DNA of 64,000 nucleotides from Typha latifolia. Taxonomy: Eukaryota > Streptophyta > Magnoliopsida > Poales > Typhaceae. The notes under the pieces are model-generated. The model was not told the DNA's origin and ran no database searches. It saw only the letters and a program-made list of their open reading frames with translations. The first letter of the stretch is position 1. Every line of letters begins with the position of its first letter. The DNA lies in the NCBI GenBank assembly GCA_019914945.1, contig CM034102.1, positions 7,739,501-7,803,500 on the forward strand, read 5' to 3'. This document shows, piece by piece, positions 45,776 to 57,251 of this stretch. The position numbers and the translations under genes are program-made.

Positions 45776-46785
45776 TTTTTTTGTTTAAATTAAAACTAAA
45801 ACAAATCAAAAATCTTTTTAGAGATGCACTTCTAGAAAATTCAAAATAGATTCAAGACATAGAATATGACAATCAAATGAAATAAGTCATACACAGATCA
45901 ATCAAATCATCAAGAGCATATTATAATCAATTATAATGCATCACTCAAAATTAAATTAATCTTGTTTGATCATAACAATATACATATGCAATGTGAGCAT
46001 AGATAATATGAAACATTCTTCTTAAATAAACTTTCGTATTTAAACAATGATACAACACAGTAGTCAAACCGACTTATTATTTAAATTTGCACTTTTCAAC
46101 TTATTCGCCATAACCGAACAGGAATTTTTCCTATATTATTTTTTTTATACATAAACCATATAAGTGCAATGATGGCTTTCACACATGAGTAGGTAGCCCT
46201 TTTCTTATCTTACAAATCAAACAATGTGCGAGAATATATACACAAGTAGCAAAAAATTTTATTTAATTTGCAAGTAATGTACTGAGTCAAACTGGACTCT
46301 AAACAAGATGGCTTTCACACTAACTCATTGTAGCCCTTTTCATTGATCTGTTATGAACACATTTGTGATGACTAAGCATGAGGTCAAACTGTGCAAATCA
46401 AGGTCAATAGTGAGCTATTTAAAAATAATTTCATGATGTCATGCTCACACAATAATATACACACGTTATGAGTGCATTAATTTTAGTATAATTATCATAG
46501 AAGTCGAGAGAGTGAATAACTCAGAAATGATACAATATACTACAAGATGACAAAATTGACTATAATAACTCATAATCAAGTGAAAAATCATATTTATATG
46601 TCAAGAATATATTATTGAATCTAGGAGTGCATTAAATTTTCTTTTTTATGATAAACACTCTCAACAAATCTGAAACTTAAAACAAAATAAAATTTTAGAG
46701 TAAAGAAAACCTAAAACGAAACAAAAAAAATAGTAAAAAAATGAAATATGCAAACCAAAACACGCAAACCAAAACAAAAAGAAAA
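45776..46785 (-). other. Copia 2 spacer between pol and the internal promoter
   Basis: AT-rich and homologous to 11192-12130 of copia 1 from about 45866. No coding frame. Confidence 0.7.
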
Positions 46786-49700
46786 TCAATCCAAAACACA
46801 AATGCCTAAAGAAGTACGAAGATACTCAAATCTCTGTAAATCCAATGGTTTTGTAAATAGATCACCCAACTGTTTCTCTATCTCAACATGTTCTAGTGCT
46901 ATTATTTTGTCTTCAACTAACTCGCGTATAAAATGATGTCGGATATCAATATGTTTAGTACGCGAGTGTTGAACAGGATTCTTCGATATATTAATAGCAC
47001 TCATGTTGTCACAATAAAGCACCATAGTATCTTGTTCAATGCCGTAATCTTTGACCATCATTTTCATCCATAGTAACTGAGAACAACAACTACCCGTTGC
47101 AATGTACTCGGCCTCCGCAGTAGATAAAGATATCGAGTTTTGTTTCTTACTGTGCCAAGCAACCAGATTGTTTCCAATATAAAAATATCCACCAGAGGTA
47201 CTCTTTCTATCATCACATGAACACGCCCAATCAGAATCCGTGTGTCCAGGTATGAGAGCTCCCGAGTCATAAGTAAACCAGATACCTAAGTCAACTGTGC
47301 CACCGACATATTTTATGATACGTTTCACAGCATACAAATGTGTCTCCTTAGGTTCAGACTGAAACCTAGCACACACACCGACGCTAAATGCAATGTCAGG
47401 TCTACTAGCAGTTAAGTACAAAAGACTACCAATCATGATCATATACAGTGTCTGATCAACACTTTGTCCTGAAATATCCTTACCTAGTTTGGTAGTTGTA
47501 CTCATAGGAGTTCTAGCATGTTTTGCATTTTCTAAACCAAATTTAGTCACTAGATCCTTAGCATACTTGGTTTGAGCGATAAATATCCCTCTTTCCAATT
47601 GAGTAATTTGAAGTCCCAAAAAGAACTTCAACTCACCCATCATGCTCATCTCAAAATGACTATGCATGAGATCAGCAAACTCCTTAGCTAACAATTGACT
47701 CGTTGCCCCGAAGACAATATCATCCACATATATTTGTGCCACAACTAAACTTCTGTTCGACCGTCTAATGAACAATGTCTTGTCCACTCCCCCTCGAGTG
47801 AACCCCGCATTCACTAAAAAAGTGGTCAACTTCTCATACCAAGCTCTTGTAGCTTGTTTTAGCCCGTAGAGGGCCTTTTTCAGTTTAAACACATGAGAAT
47901 GAAATTTTTGATCTTCGAACCACTTCGGTTGTTCCACATAAACATCTTCATTCAGGGTACCATTCAAGAAAGCACTTTTAACATCCATTTGAAACAATTT
48001 AAATTTTAAGTGACAAGCAATAGTAAGCAGTTTACGAATGGATTCTAATCTAGCAACAGGAGCAAATGTCTCATCAAAATCTATACCCTCAACCTAAGTA
48101 TATCCCTGTGCTACGAGTCTAGCTTTATTTCGAACTATATTGCCCTGTTCATCACTTTTATTCTTGTAAATCCATTTTGTTCCAATGACGTTCACATTCT
48201 TAGGTCTAGGAACTAAATACCAAACATCATTCTTAGAAAATTGCTCTAATTCCTCATGCATAGTATTAACCGAAGAATCGTCTAACAATGCTTCCTTCAC
48301 ATTTTTAGGTTCAAAAGAAGATGTATAACAAGTAAATGATACCTCACTTTGGATTTGTCGTCTTGTCCTAATTGGTTCATTTACGTCTCCGATCACTTGT
48401 GACAGTGGATGATCTGATTTCACTCTGGCAGATGGTTCCGGTACGTTGTAGTCATCTTTGTTCATTTTAACTTTGTCCTCGTCTTTATTCTCAATTTCCA
48501 GATCAAGCTCCTTTCCTATTTCTTCGTCATATGTATCTGCAGAAACAGAAATAGGAGTAGCTTCAGTTAAATTAGTCGTGGATTCATCTATCATTACATT
48601 AGCAGATTCCATCACAGTAGAAGTGTTAAGATTAAATACTCTGTAGGCTATGCTATTATTCGAATATCCTAAGAAGATGCCTTCGTTACTTCTAGTGTCA
48701 AATTTAGTCAAATATTCTCGATCACGCAAGATATAGCATTTACTACCAAAAACTCGAAAATATTTAACACTAGGTTTCTTACCTTTCCAGATTTTATATG
48801 TAGTCAATTTTGTACCTGGTTTTAGATAAACACGATTTATCACATGTACCGTTGTATTGACCGTCTCTGCCCAAAACCTTTGAGGAACCTTTTTAGCGTG
48901 AAGCATAACCCTAGCCATTTCCTGCACAACTCGGTTCTTTCTTTCCACAATCCCATTCTGTTGTGGAGTTATAGGAGCTGAAAATTTATGTTGAATACCA
49001 AGAGAATCGCAAAATATAGAAAAAATTTCATTTTCAAATTCTCTACCATGATCAGAACGAATCCTAACTAGGATAGTAGATTTTTCATTCTGCAATTTTA
49101 AGCATAGTGATTTAAAAACTTCAAAAGTTTCAGACTTCTCACGTAGAAAGGCAACCCAGGTATATCTGGAGTAATCATCGACCATTAAGAAAATATAGCG
49201 TTTACCTCCAAGACTTTTCATTTTTGTTGGACCCATCAAGTCCATGTGAACTAATTGGAGCACACGGTCGGTGGTAGCTGCATTTACCTTCTTGTGTGAA
49301 ATCCTAGTTTGTTTTCCAATTTGACATGAACCGCAAACCCTTTTTGACATTTCTTTCATTTTAAGTATTCCTATTATCACTTCTTGTTTGGACAGAGTAA
49401 ATAATTCCTTGTGATTCACATGTCCAAGACGTTGATGCCAAAGATCTGCAATGTCGAAAGAGGCACTGTTATATTTCAGTTTATGTGACTTTCCAACAAC
49501 ATAGCAATTATCAGATGTTCTAGATCCATAACATATAACATTACCACCATGATCTAGAATAGTACAATCATTTTCGGAGAATTTTACCTCATAATCTTCA
49601 TCACAAAATTGACTGATGCTCAGAAGATTTGCTTTCAAGTCCTTAACATAAAGAACATTTTCAAGAATAGGAACACCTGGAATACTTACCTTTCCTTTAC

Positions 49701-49816
49701 CTATTATCTTGGATGAATTACTATCTCCGTATGTCACAACTCCCCCTTCATGTTTTTCGAGATTAGAAAATAAGGATTTGTCGCCTGACATATGTCTTGA
49801 ACAGCCACTGTCTAAA
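46786..49816 (-). pseudogene. Copia 2 pol (protease, integrase, RT, RNase H)
   Basis: Protease DSG is at 49812-49804 (LDSGCSRHMSGDKS). The HHCC region follows (HQRLGHVNHKELF ... CGSCQIGKQ), then the integrase core with its three acidic residues (VHMDLMGPT, RSDHGREFEN, NGIVERKNRVVQ), RT (KWIYKNKSDEQGNIVRNKARL, QMDVKSAFLNG, YVDDIVFGAT) and RNase H (YTDSDWACSCDDRKSTSGG, STAEAEYIATGS, HIDIRHHFIREL). Two long frames cover it: 49791-48094 and 48093-46786, split by one TAG where Gln is usual. A second TAG precedes the DSG, where Trp is usual. It is the best preserved pol in the window. Confidence 0.93.
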
Positions 49817-51654
49817 TACTAAAAGTCAGAATTTAAAGCTTTCAAGGCAGTATGTACAACATAACATTTCAAGTCACTTTTCTTGACCCATATGGCCTTT
49901 GTTTTCATCCCATAAATAAAAGCAATTCTAGGTTTTTGCATAAATTTGCAATGGGGTCGAATATGCCCTTGAATGCCGCAATGAAAGCATGTTGGAACAA
50001 ACCCTTTTCTACTCACCTTTTGTCGAGGAGTATGACTAAAGTTTACCTTTGGTGCCATTGAAGAGTTACTAGTTTGTTGATTGAACTTCAGTTTAGAGAC
50101 ATTTATCCAGGATTGTTTTGAAAAAGCGGTTGATGACCTCAGGTTTTCTTCCTTTTGTATACCTGCAGAAACAAAGACAGTTTTATTATTATTTTAATTA
50201 CTAGTGTATCCAACACCATACCTGTCTTTTCTAGAGATCTGAGCTTTTAGAATCTCGTCCAGTTTGTTCTTCCCTTTTAGAAATGTAACTTCTTTATGCA
50301 ATCGCTCTAGTTCAATTTCATCAGCCTTCATTTTATTTTTCACATTGTCAAGTTGTTCAGAAAGGTCTTTGACACGTTCAAGCTCCAATTTGTACTTCTC
50401 CTCAAATTGAATTCTTTCAGATTCGATTACCTTGAGTCATTGAAGTAGTCTAAGATTGCTTTTCTTGAGTTTAAACGACTCCAGGTACAAGTCATTATAT
50501 GCCTTTTGTATTTCAGATTCATCTTCCTCAACTGGTAACATATCAAAATCATCTGTACTATCAGTATCAACAACAGAGTCAGTATTAAGTAAAGAAGAGG
50601 TAAAAGCTCCAAAGTTTTCTTCGTCCTTTTCAGAATCAACATTAGATTCATCTGAGTCATCCCAAGTAACTTTCATAGCTTTGCCCTTCCTCTTAAGACG
50701 ATTAGGGCATTCTTGTGCGATGTGTCCAAAACCAGAACATTCAAAACATTGAACTTTATTCTCAGAACTCTTATTTTTCTGTTTGACATTGTTGTTGGTA
50801 CCACCTGTATTTGAATTCACAGTATTTTTCTTTTTCACAAAGGCTTTGCTTTTCTCAAGTTTTTCAGCATTCAACTTGTTTGGCTTCCGAAAGAATTTAT
50901 TAAATTTTTTGACAAACATAGTCAACATCTCAACATCTAAATTACCTTCATCATCAAACTCCTCTAAATTTTGTTCAACTGTGGATGGGGCCATTCCTTT
51001 GGATTTTCTTAGTTTTGAAAGACTGGACTCAAATGTTTATAGATTTCCTACCAATTATTCAACTTTTATAGAATCGATATCCTTACTTTCCTCAATAGCT
51101 GTAACTTTTGCCCGAAACCTTTCTAGAAGAGACCTAAGGATCTTACGAACAATTCTATTTTTAGGAATTTTTTCTCCTAGGTTGAAACTGGAGTTGACTA
51201 TATCACTCAACTTTGCATAGAACTCATCAAATGTCTCATTCTCCTCCATACGTAGAGTTTCAAAACTAGTAGTCAACCTCTAAAGTTTCGAAAGTTTTAC
51301 AGCCATAGTTCCTTCATGAGTTGTTTCTAAGATCGTCCAAGCTTCTTTTGCTATCTCACAACTAGAAATTCTTCTAAATTCGTCCGAGGAAACACAACTA
51401 AAAATTGCATTTATTGCTTTGCTATTCCAGCCAACTTTTTCATAATCTGTCTTATCCCATGACTCAATCGGTTTCTCAATAAACTTATCATTCACCATGT
51501 ACTTTGGTGGACTCCAACCGTTCACAATGGCCATCCATACTCGCTCATCTATAGATTTCAAATAAGCTCTCATCCTAGCTTTCCAATATCCATAATTTGA
51601 TCCATCTAGAATAGGAGGTCTAATAGATGATGGTCCATCTCTATGAAAATCCAT
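49817..51654 (-). pseudogene. Copia 2 gag with two zinc knuckles
   Basis: ATG at 51654 starts MDFHRDGPSSIRPPILDG; the capsid part continues YGYWKARMRAYLKSIDERVW and FEETLRMEENETFDEFYAKL-type sequence. Then FVKKFNKFFRKPNKLNAEKL, a first canonical CCHC knuckle CFECSGFGHIAQEC (50748-50707), an acidic segment, a coiled-coil-like segment (ELERVKDLSEQLDNVKNKMK) and a second CCHC CFHCGIQGHIRPHC at about 50000-49959. Breaks include two TAA at Gln positions near 51040-51060 and frameshifts near 51280 and 50430. Confidence 0.88.
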
Positions 51655-51689
51655 GCCTATCTGATCTCTCTCAAAGGGTGAGAGAACCT

Positions 51690-51701
51690 GCTCTGATACC
51701 A
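51690..51701 (-). other. Primer-binding site of copia 2
   Basis: Minus strand TGGTATCAGAGC, perfect match to the initiator Met tRNA 3' end complement, two bases from the LTR. Confidence 0.95.
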
Positions 51702-51703
51702 AT

Positions 51704-52675
51704 TGAAAAACCCCTAGACACAAGTATGTATCTAAACACTAGGCAATGATCTCGCTCGTTCGCTTAAGTAAAAGTCGGAAGAAACATTAAAAACGAAAGT
51801 AGAGATGAACACCAAGATTTTAACGTGGAAAAACCCAAGCGGGAAAAAACCACGGATCCAAACTCGGATCAAAACCCAATCACTAGAATAGTAGCAGTTA
51901 CAAGACTGACTCACAAAACAACCCGTCGATCCAAACGACTTTGTTCCTCTCAGTCTTGCTCGCTAGAACCCACGATTCACCGCTTCTCGTGATTGAAGTC
52001 CAATCTCAATAACCCTCGAGATTGATCTTTCGTCTAGATAGCCCTTAAAAAAGATTAACTTTTGTAGATGAGTGGAACATTGTTAGTTGAAGAACCGATG
52101 TAGCCTCAAGAAGTCTCCTTCAATAATGCTTTTTCAACCACCCTAGAGATAGGGTTTCACAATCCTTATATATGATCTCCAAGATAGAGCCAAATCCAAG
52201 TCTTATCCGTACTCACGAAAGTCCAATTTTATCAAACTTCGTTGGTGCGTTCGAACGCGGCCCGGGTGCGTTCGAACGGCATGACTTGAACTCAGGTGCG
52301 TTCGAACGGGCCCGAGTGCGTTCGAACGCGACAACTTGAATTCTTCAGGTTGCGTTCGAACGCGTTTGTGAACGCAGCTCTCGGTTTGTGTGAACGCAGT
52401 ACCCGCATTCGAACGCGTTTGTGAACGCGGCTCGCTGTCTGTGTGAACGCAGTACCCGCGTTCAAACGCATTTGTGAACGCGGCTCTCTGACTATGTGAA
52501 TGCAGATTCCGCATTCGAACGCGTTTGTGAATGCGGTGTGAACTCGGCGGCTTTTCTCCAATAATCTTGCAATTCTTCAAACCAAAGATATTCTAGACTT
52601 GTGTAAAGCTCATATATATGAAAAAATACACTTAGAATATTTTGTACATAATTGCCAACAAATAAAAACCTAACA
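51704..52675 (-). repeat. 5' LTR of copia 2
   Basis: 972 bp, same ends as the 3' LTR. Palindromes start at 52352, 52405, 52458 and 52511 (exact 53-bp spacing). The minus-strand TATA-type CATATATAAGG lies at about 52164-52174. Confidence 0.95.
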
Positions 52676-52680
52676 AATAC

Positions 52681-52939
52681 CAGTTATTTCAAGGACATCC
52701 GAAATACTTAACTCATGCTTCTCTTTCTAGACAAATAATCTCACTAATCTAAACATACTCAGCATCATCCGATATCCTCATAAAATTTAGGCGATAGCAC
52801 AAACTCTGTTATTTAAAGTGCACTGCTCATATGCTTAAATCATTATATAAATTACTAGATAAATCAATATAAGGGATCACACCTATCCATATAAGACTAT
52901 AATATCTGCCATTAGCATTAAAGTCATAAAATCATTATA
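52681..52939. other. Right remnant of the Tekay-like element and junction with gypsy C
   Basis: 52681-52903 continues the block that stops at 42838. From 52907 the phrase GCCATTAGCATTAAAGTCA appears and recurs at 52981 inside gypsy C, so the junction carries a 19-20-bp direct repeat with filler, suggesting repair by template switching. Gypsy C sense resumes at about 52940 (KVANALSRR). Confidence 0.65.
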
Positions 52940-54630
52940 AGGTGGCTAATGCGCTTAGCCGAAGGGTTAACCTTCTATATGCCATTAGCATTAAAGTCAC
53001 TGGGTTTGACAAAATAAACGAAGATTATACAACTTGTCCGGACTTTGGCGAAATCGTTCTCACTTTGCTGACTGATCCGAATTTAGTTTTGGACAGTTAT
53101 TCTCTCTAACACGGTTACTTGTTTAAGGCTAACAATCTTTGTGTTCCCCGTACGTCCATGCGTGACTTTCTTGTTTGGGAGATCTATGCCAATGGCCTAT
53201 CGGATCATTTTGGACGTGATAAAACCATTGAGGAAGTGGAGCGCCAATTCTACTGGCCAAGTCTCAAACGTGATGTCGCAAAATTAGTTGGTCAATGTAG
53301 GACTTGTCAATTAGCAGAGCACAAAAAATAAAACACTGGACTTTACACTCCGTTACCTGTGCTTGATCACCCGTGGCAGGACGTTAGTATGGATTTTGTC
53401 TTGGGATTGCTTCGCACATTTAGAAAACATGATTCAATCCTCGTGGTTGTGGATCGCTTCTCTAAGATGGCCCATTTTATTCCTTGTGCTAAGACCTCTG
53501 ATGTGTCACAAGTGGCCAAATTGTACTTTGCCCATATCGTCAAGTTATATGGTCTTCCAAAAACTATTATTTCCGACCGGGATGTTCACTTTATGAGCTA
53601 TTTTTGGAAAACCTTATGGCACATGGTTGGCACAAAATTAAAATTTTCTACTACCTATCATCCTCAAACTGATGGTCAAACTGAGATCGTTAATCGTAGT
53701 CTTGGAAATCTTTTGCACTATCTCATGGGTAATCATTATAAAAACTGGGATGCCATTCTTCCTATAGCCCAATTTGTATATAATAACTCCATTAATAGGT
53801 CTATTGGCATGAGCCCATTTGAAGTTGTTCATAGTTTTAAAGCACGCAAACCTCTAGATCTGTTGCCTATGTCATCTCATTTTAGAGTCTCTGAGTCTGC
53901 TGAAGCATTTGCACATCATGTTCATTCTTTGCATCAAGAGATTACTAAGTGAATTGAGGCAAGTAATCACTAGTATAAAATACATGCCGACTTGCACCAA
54001 CATGCCAAGGAGTTCGATGTTAGAGATGATGTTATGATTCATCTCAGACCTGAACGATTCCCTTCGGGAGCTGTTCAGAAGTTGCATGCCCGTAGTGCAG
54101 GACCTTTCCAAGTTCTAAAACGTGTTGGTGCTAACGCTTATGTCATTGATATTCCTCCTGATTATGGCATTAGTTGTACTTTTAATATTGAGGATCTAGC
54201 AGCCTACCATCCATCTATGCATATCCTTACCAAACCATATGCTACATCTACTACCCTTCCAAACATCCCTGCTGTGCTACCTACCACTTTTCCTTTCCCA
54301 TCCACGTCACAAAAAAAGATAGACGCTATTTTAGATGATCAAATAACATCTACTACAGAAGGAGGGGTTCACCATTTTCTCGTTCGATGGCACGGGCGAC
54401 CAGAGTCTGATTGTACGTGGATTACTCGTGAGGAGTTACAGCAGCTTGACCATGACATTTTGGAGTACTATCAGAGCCATTCGACTAGGTCAAATTTCTT
54501 CCACCCTAGGAGAGTTGGTGAGGACACCACTTTTCTACACCCGTGGCCCTTTGGCTTAACGAAGGTTGTGACTAGTCACCTTCTAGGGCTATTTTCGTCT
54601 TTTATCTTTTATTTTATTTTGCATATATAA
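52940..54630 (+). pseudogene. Chromovirus gypsy C integrase with chromodomain
   Basis: Starts at the RNase H/integrase junction (VANALSRR), then FLFKAN-like sequence, the zinc region (HFGRDKTIEEVERQFYWPSL ... CRTCQL), the core with DVSMDFVLGL, VVDRFSKMAHFIPC, ISDRDVHFMSYFWK and YHPQTDGQTEIVNRSLG. The C-terminal part has HARSAGPFQVLKRVGANAYV and a chromodomain at about 54310-54480 (ILDDQITSTT, HHFLVRWHGRPESDCTWI). The chromodomain steers insertion to marked chromatin. Stops at 53329 (TAA) and 53950 (TGA, at a usual Trp) break it. About 330 bp of RNase H is lost at the nested insertion. Confidence 0.92.
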
Positions 54631-55194
54631 AGGCTTGTAATCATCTTTTATGCGTTAATAAATATTTTGAGAGTTTTTTCCTACTGAGTGTTTGTTGGTG
54701 GATTCCAACATTGGTGGATTTCGACACCCCGATTGGTGGATTCCACAGGTTTGATTATTTCTCCCTACTTTTTCTTCTCAACTTTACAATCAAGACGTCT
54801 TGCATCACATGTGTATCAACAAATTCGACCTATAAATTTAATAACTCCACTTATAGGCTAGCTGCAAACTCATGCTTCTGCTTGCTGACACATGCCGTCT
54901 CGCATGGGAAAGGTGTACAAAGATGCAATTGGTTCCTGTGGAGATCGGCGAGAGGCGGTGGCCTATGTAGATGGGCGAATATCAAAGGTGGCCTGGGAGA
55001 TAATGGAGAATTGAGGGCTTTTGACGAGAACTGAGAACCTGTGATAGATGCAGTAGCCTGTGGAGATGGGCAAGAGGTAAGTGATAGTGGCTAGTGGAGA
55101 TGGGAAAATATTGGAGGTGGTTGGTTGAATCAGTGTGAGGATGTGGTAGTGAGAGTTTACGTGAGAGATAGGATTAGGTTTAGAGTTTAGTTTA
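54631..55194. other. 3' flank of gypsy C
   Basis: Contains a TATATAAAGG site at about 54625-54634 that may belong to a partial LTR, and three near copies of TTGGTGGATTCCAAC/GACACC at 54688-54751. The remainder (54850-55190) is GGAGATGG-rich with no recognised protein. Confidence 0.4.
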
Positions 55195-55436
55195 TATACT
55201 ACAGGTTGATGGGTTGACCGTGACCCAAGCCAACCCGTATACTTAAACAAATTAAACGGATCAATGAGTCAGCTATATAAATTTGAACAAAATCTAATTA
55301 TTATCGAGTTTGGTAGATTGACGTGTTTATGACCCAAGTCGGAGTAGACTAAACTCAAATCTAATTAAGAAGTGAATTATTGTGTCAAATTATTAGGTCG
55401 GATCTATATTTACCACCTTTACTTTAGTAGTACTGT
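55195..55436. mobile_element. Possible hAT-like right end
   Basis: Ends CCACCTTTACTT, the reverse of AAGTAAAGGTGG, and has GACCCAAG/AACCCGT words typical of such elements. It may pair with 36725-36905. No TSD was found. Confidence 0.35.
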
Positions 55437-56317
55437 GAATGCTAGAATACAACAAATATAGTGATATAGATAGAATTTCGGGGCTTTGTGTACTTTGACC
55501 AATGGTGTTGCTTTAGCCCGACTCATAGATAAAGGAAAGAAGGTAGACCACGGTTTCAGTTTCCAGTTTGAACGCAGAAAAGGTAGTACTTGATGAATGT
55601 GGTTCACATCCAACCGACAGTCGAGCTTCAAATATGCTACAGCCTGTGATTTGCTTTAGCTGGATTCCATTCAGCTCATCCGAAAAGCCCACTCTAAAGT
55701 AGCAATTAATTGTGGACAAAGATCGACGTGAGGACTTATAACATCTTGGATGGGATTCATTTATTAATGTGCTGGAATTATTCACCTGTCATCTTATACA
55801 AAACTATTTATGATATATGAATTTTTGAAATTTTGGATGTGGATTTGGATTTCGATTTAGATGCAAATATTTGTTTATCCACAATTCAAATTTCTATTCA
55901 ATCATAAAATCTACAAATAAATGTATAAGTATGTTTCATACGCCCCCAAACTTGCTCTCTTACAATCCACATACTTTTGATATAACTGGATTTTCAAATC
56001 TTTCTAAATTCCAATTATTTTATTTTTATTTTATTAGAAATACACATAATAAGATAAATTATTTATAGTTTTGAGTACACATAATCGCTCTCCCTTTCAC
56101 TTCATTTAATTTATTTGCAACTGAATAAGTTTTCTAGTACATATAAAATAATGCCGATTAGAATTTATATTAAAAAATATATAAGGAAAATAGTGAATAA
56201 ATATTGATTCAAATTTTAGTAATGGATTATGTTGTTTTTCAACCTATGGTATTATTTTTGTAAGTTGTGAAGATATTCATAGAAGATGAAGTTATAGTGG
56301 CTGCATTAAGCTTCAAC

Positions 56318-56320
<3 letters not shown>

Positions 56321-56377
<57 letters not shown>
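56321..56377. repeat. (TAA)n microsatellite
   Basis: About 19 uninterrupted trinucleotide repeats of AAT/TAA. Confidence 0.97.
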
Positions 56378-56678
56378 TTCTTGGGTTTAAAAATGTACTA
56401 GTATTTTTGAAAAAATATTATTTCCTTTTGAAAACGAACAAACCAAACTGTTATTAAATGAAAAGCATAACTTTCTCTCCTACACTCAAAAATAAAGAAA
56501 GGATGATTTAGCAAAAAAATAGTGAAATTGGGTAGTTTTTTTAATAGAAATATGAAATGGAGAAAACTACTATATCAAACGTATTTCAGGTTTATTGGCC
56601 AAATGCTTATAAAAAAATTAGAGCTCTCATATATTTGAGATCAATTTCAATTAAGTGGATATCACCACCACCATATAA

Positions 56679-56721
56679 CACGTGCATATCACGTGCCATA
56701 TACTCACGTGAGGCTCACGTG
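56679..56721. promoter_or_regulatory. Cluster of four G-boxes (CACGTG)
   Basis: Perfect CACGTG hexamers start at 56679, 56690, 56705 and 56716 (steps of 11, 15 and 11 bp). G-boxes bind plant bHLH and bZIP factors. No adjacent gene was recognised inside the window, so a target is unknown. Confidence 0.6.
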
Positions 56722-57146
56722 ATTTAATAATTAATATTTCAACAACTTATAAATAATAAAACTAGTTTACTAAAAAGAAACATAAATTCAACAAGACAAA
56801 CTAAACAAGTCACTAGCCAAGCAAGAACCATATGTTGATATAAATTCATGCTATCCAACTCTCGTAGAAGCTATAATATACTCTACATAAATGAAAAATG
56901 TCTAAGTCTATGCAGTAGCTACTCCATGGTGAACTCATAATTCTCCTCTAAGTTTATGATATATATTCCACCTAAGGTGGTGAGTATAATTGCCCAGCAA
57001 GTGAAATGCACAATAGTCTAAAGATAATGTAAACATAACAAGATTAAATCTCTACTTATATAAATATAACAATATGTAAAGATGCTAAATAAAAGAAATA
57101 ACCAAAGTTATAATTGTCAGATATCCATATATTATGTCTCAATTTA

Positions 57147-57151
<5 letters not shown>

Positions 57152-57181
<30 letters not shown>

Positions 57182-57182
57182 G
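57152..57182. repeat. (TA)n microsatellite
   Basis: Uninterrupted TA dinucleotides after TGTGTGTA. Confidence 0.95.
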
Positions 57183-57251
57183 CATGAATTGTATGAGCAG
57201 AATATGGTAGTACTATACTGTAAATGAAATAATCGCGAAATAAATACTATG

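Larger units (their letters stand above)
42839..52675 (-). mobile_element. Copia element 2 (Sirevirus-like), complete ends, TSD AATAC
   Basis: Two LTRs of exactly 972 bp (42839-43810 and 51704-52675), AATAC on both sides (42834-42838, 52676-52680), a perfect PBS, a polypurine tract, gag with two zinc knuckles, pol, and an extra ORF between pol and the 3' LTR. Total 9,837 bp. By eye the LTRs differ at roughly 48 positions, about 5%. Size, two CCHC knuckles, several purine tracts and a gene after pol fit the Sirevirus lineage. It inserted into the Tekay-like element. Nonsense changes in gag, pol and the extra ORF make it defective. Confidence 0.95.
55437..57251. other. AT-rich spacer, no recognised gene
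   Basis: No coding frame stands out. It contains a (TAA)n microsatellite (56321-56377), a four-copy CACGTG cluster (56679-56721) and a (TA)n microsatellite (57152-57182). Confidence 0.5.

Noticed and set aside
32335..52540. CRISPR-like arrays of palindromic repeats with spacers
   Set aside because: The units lie inside TSD-bounded LTRs, the 'spacers' are themselves repeated, and the genome is a plant's.
36723..55436. One large hAT transposon spanning all of gypsy C and its nested insertions
   Set aside because: The ends match at 13 of 15 bases, but no TSD was found and no transposase is visible, so I list only weak end fragments.
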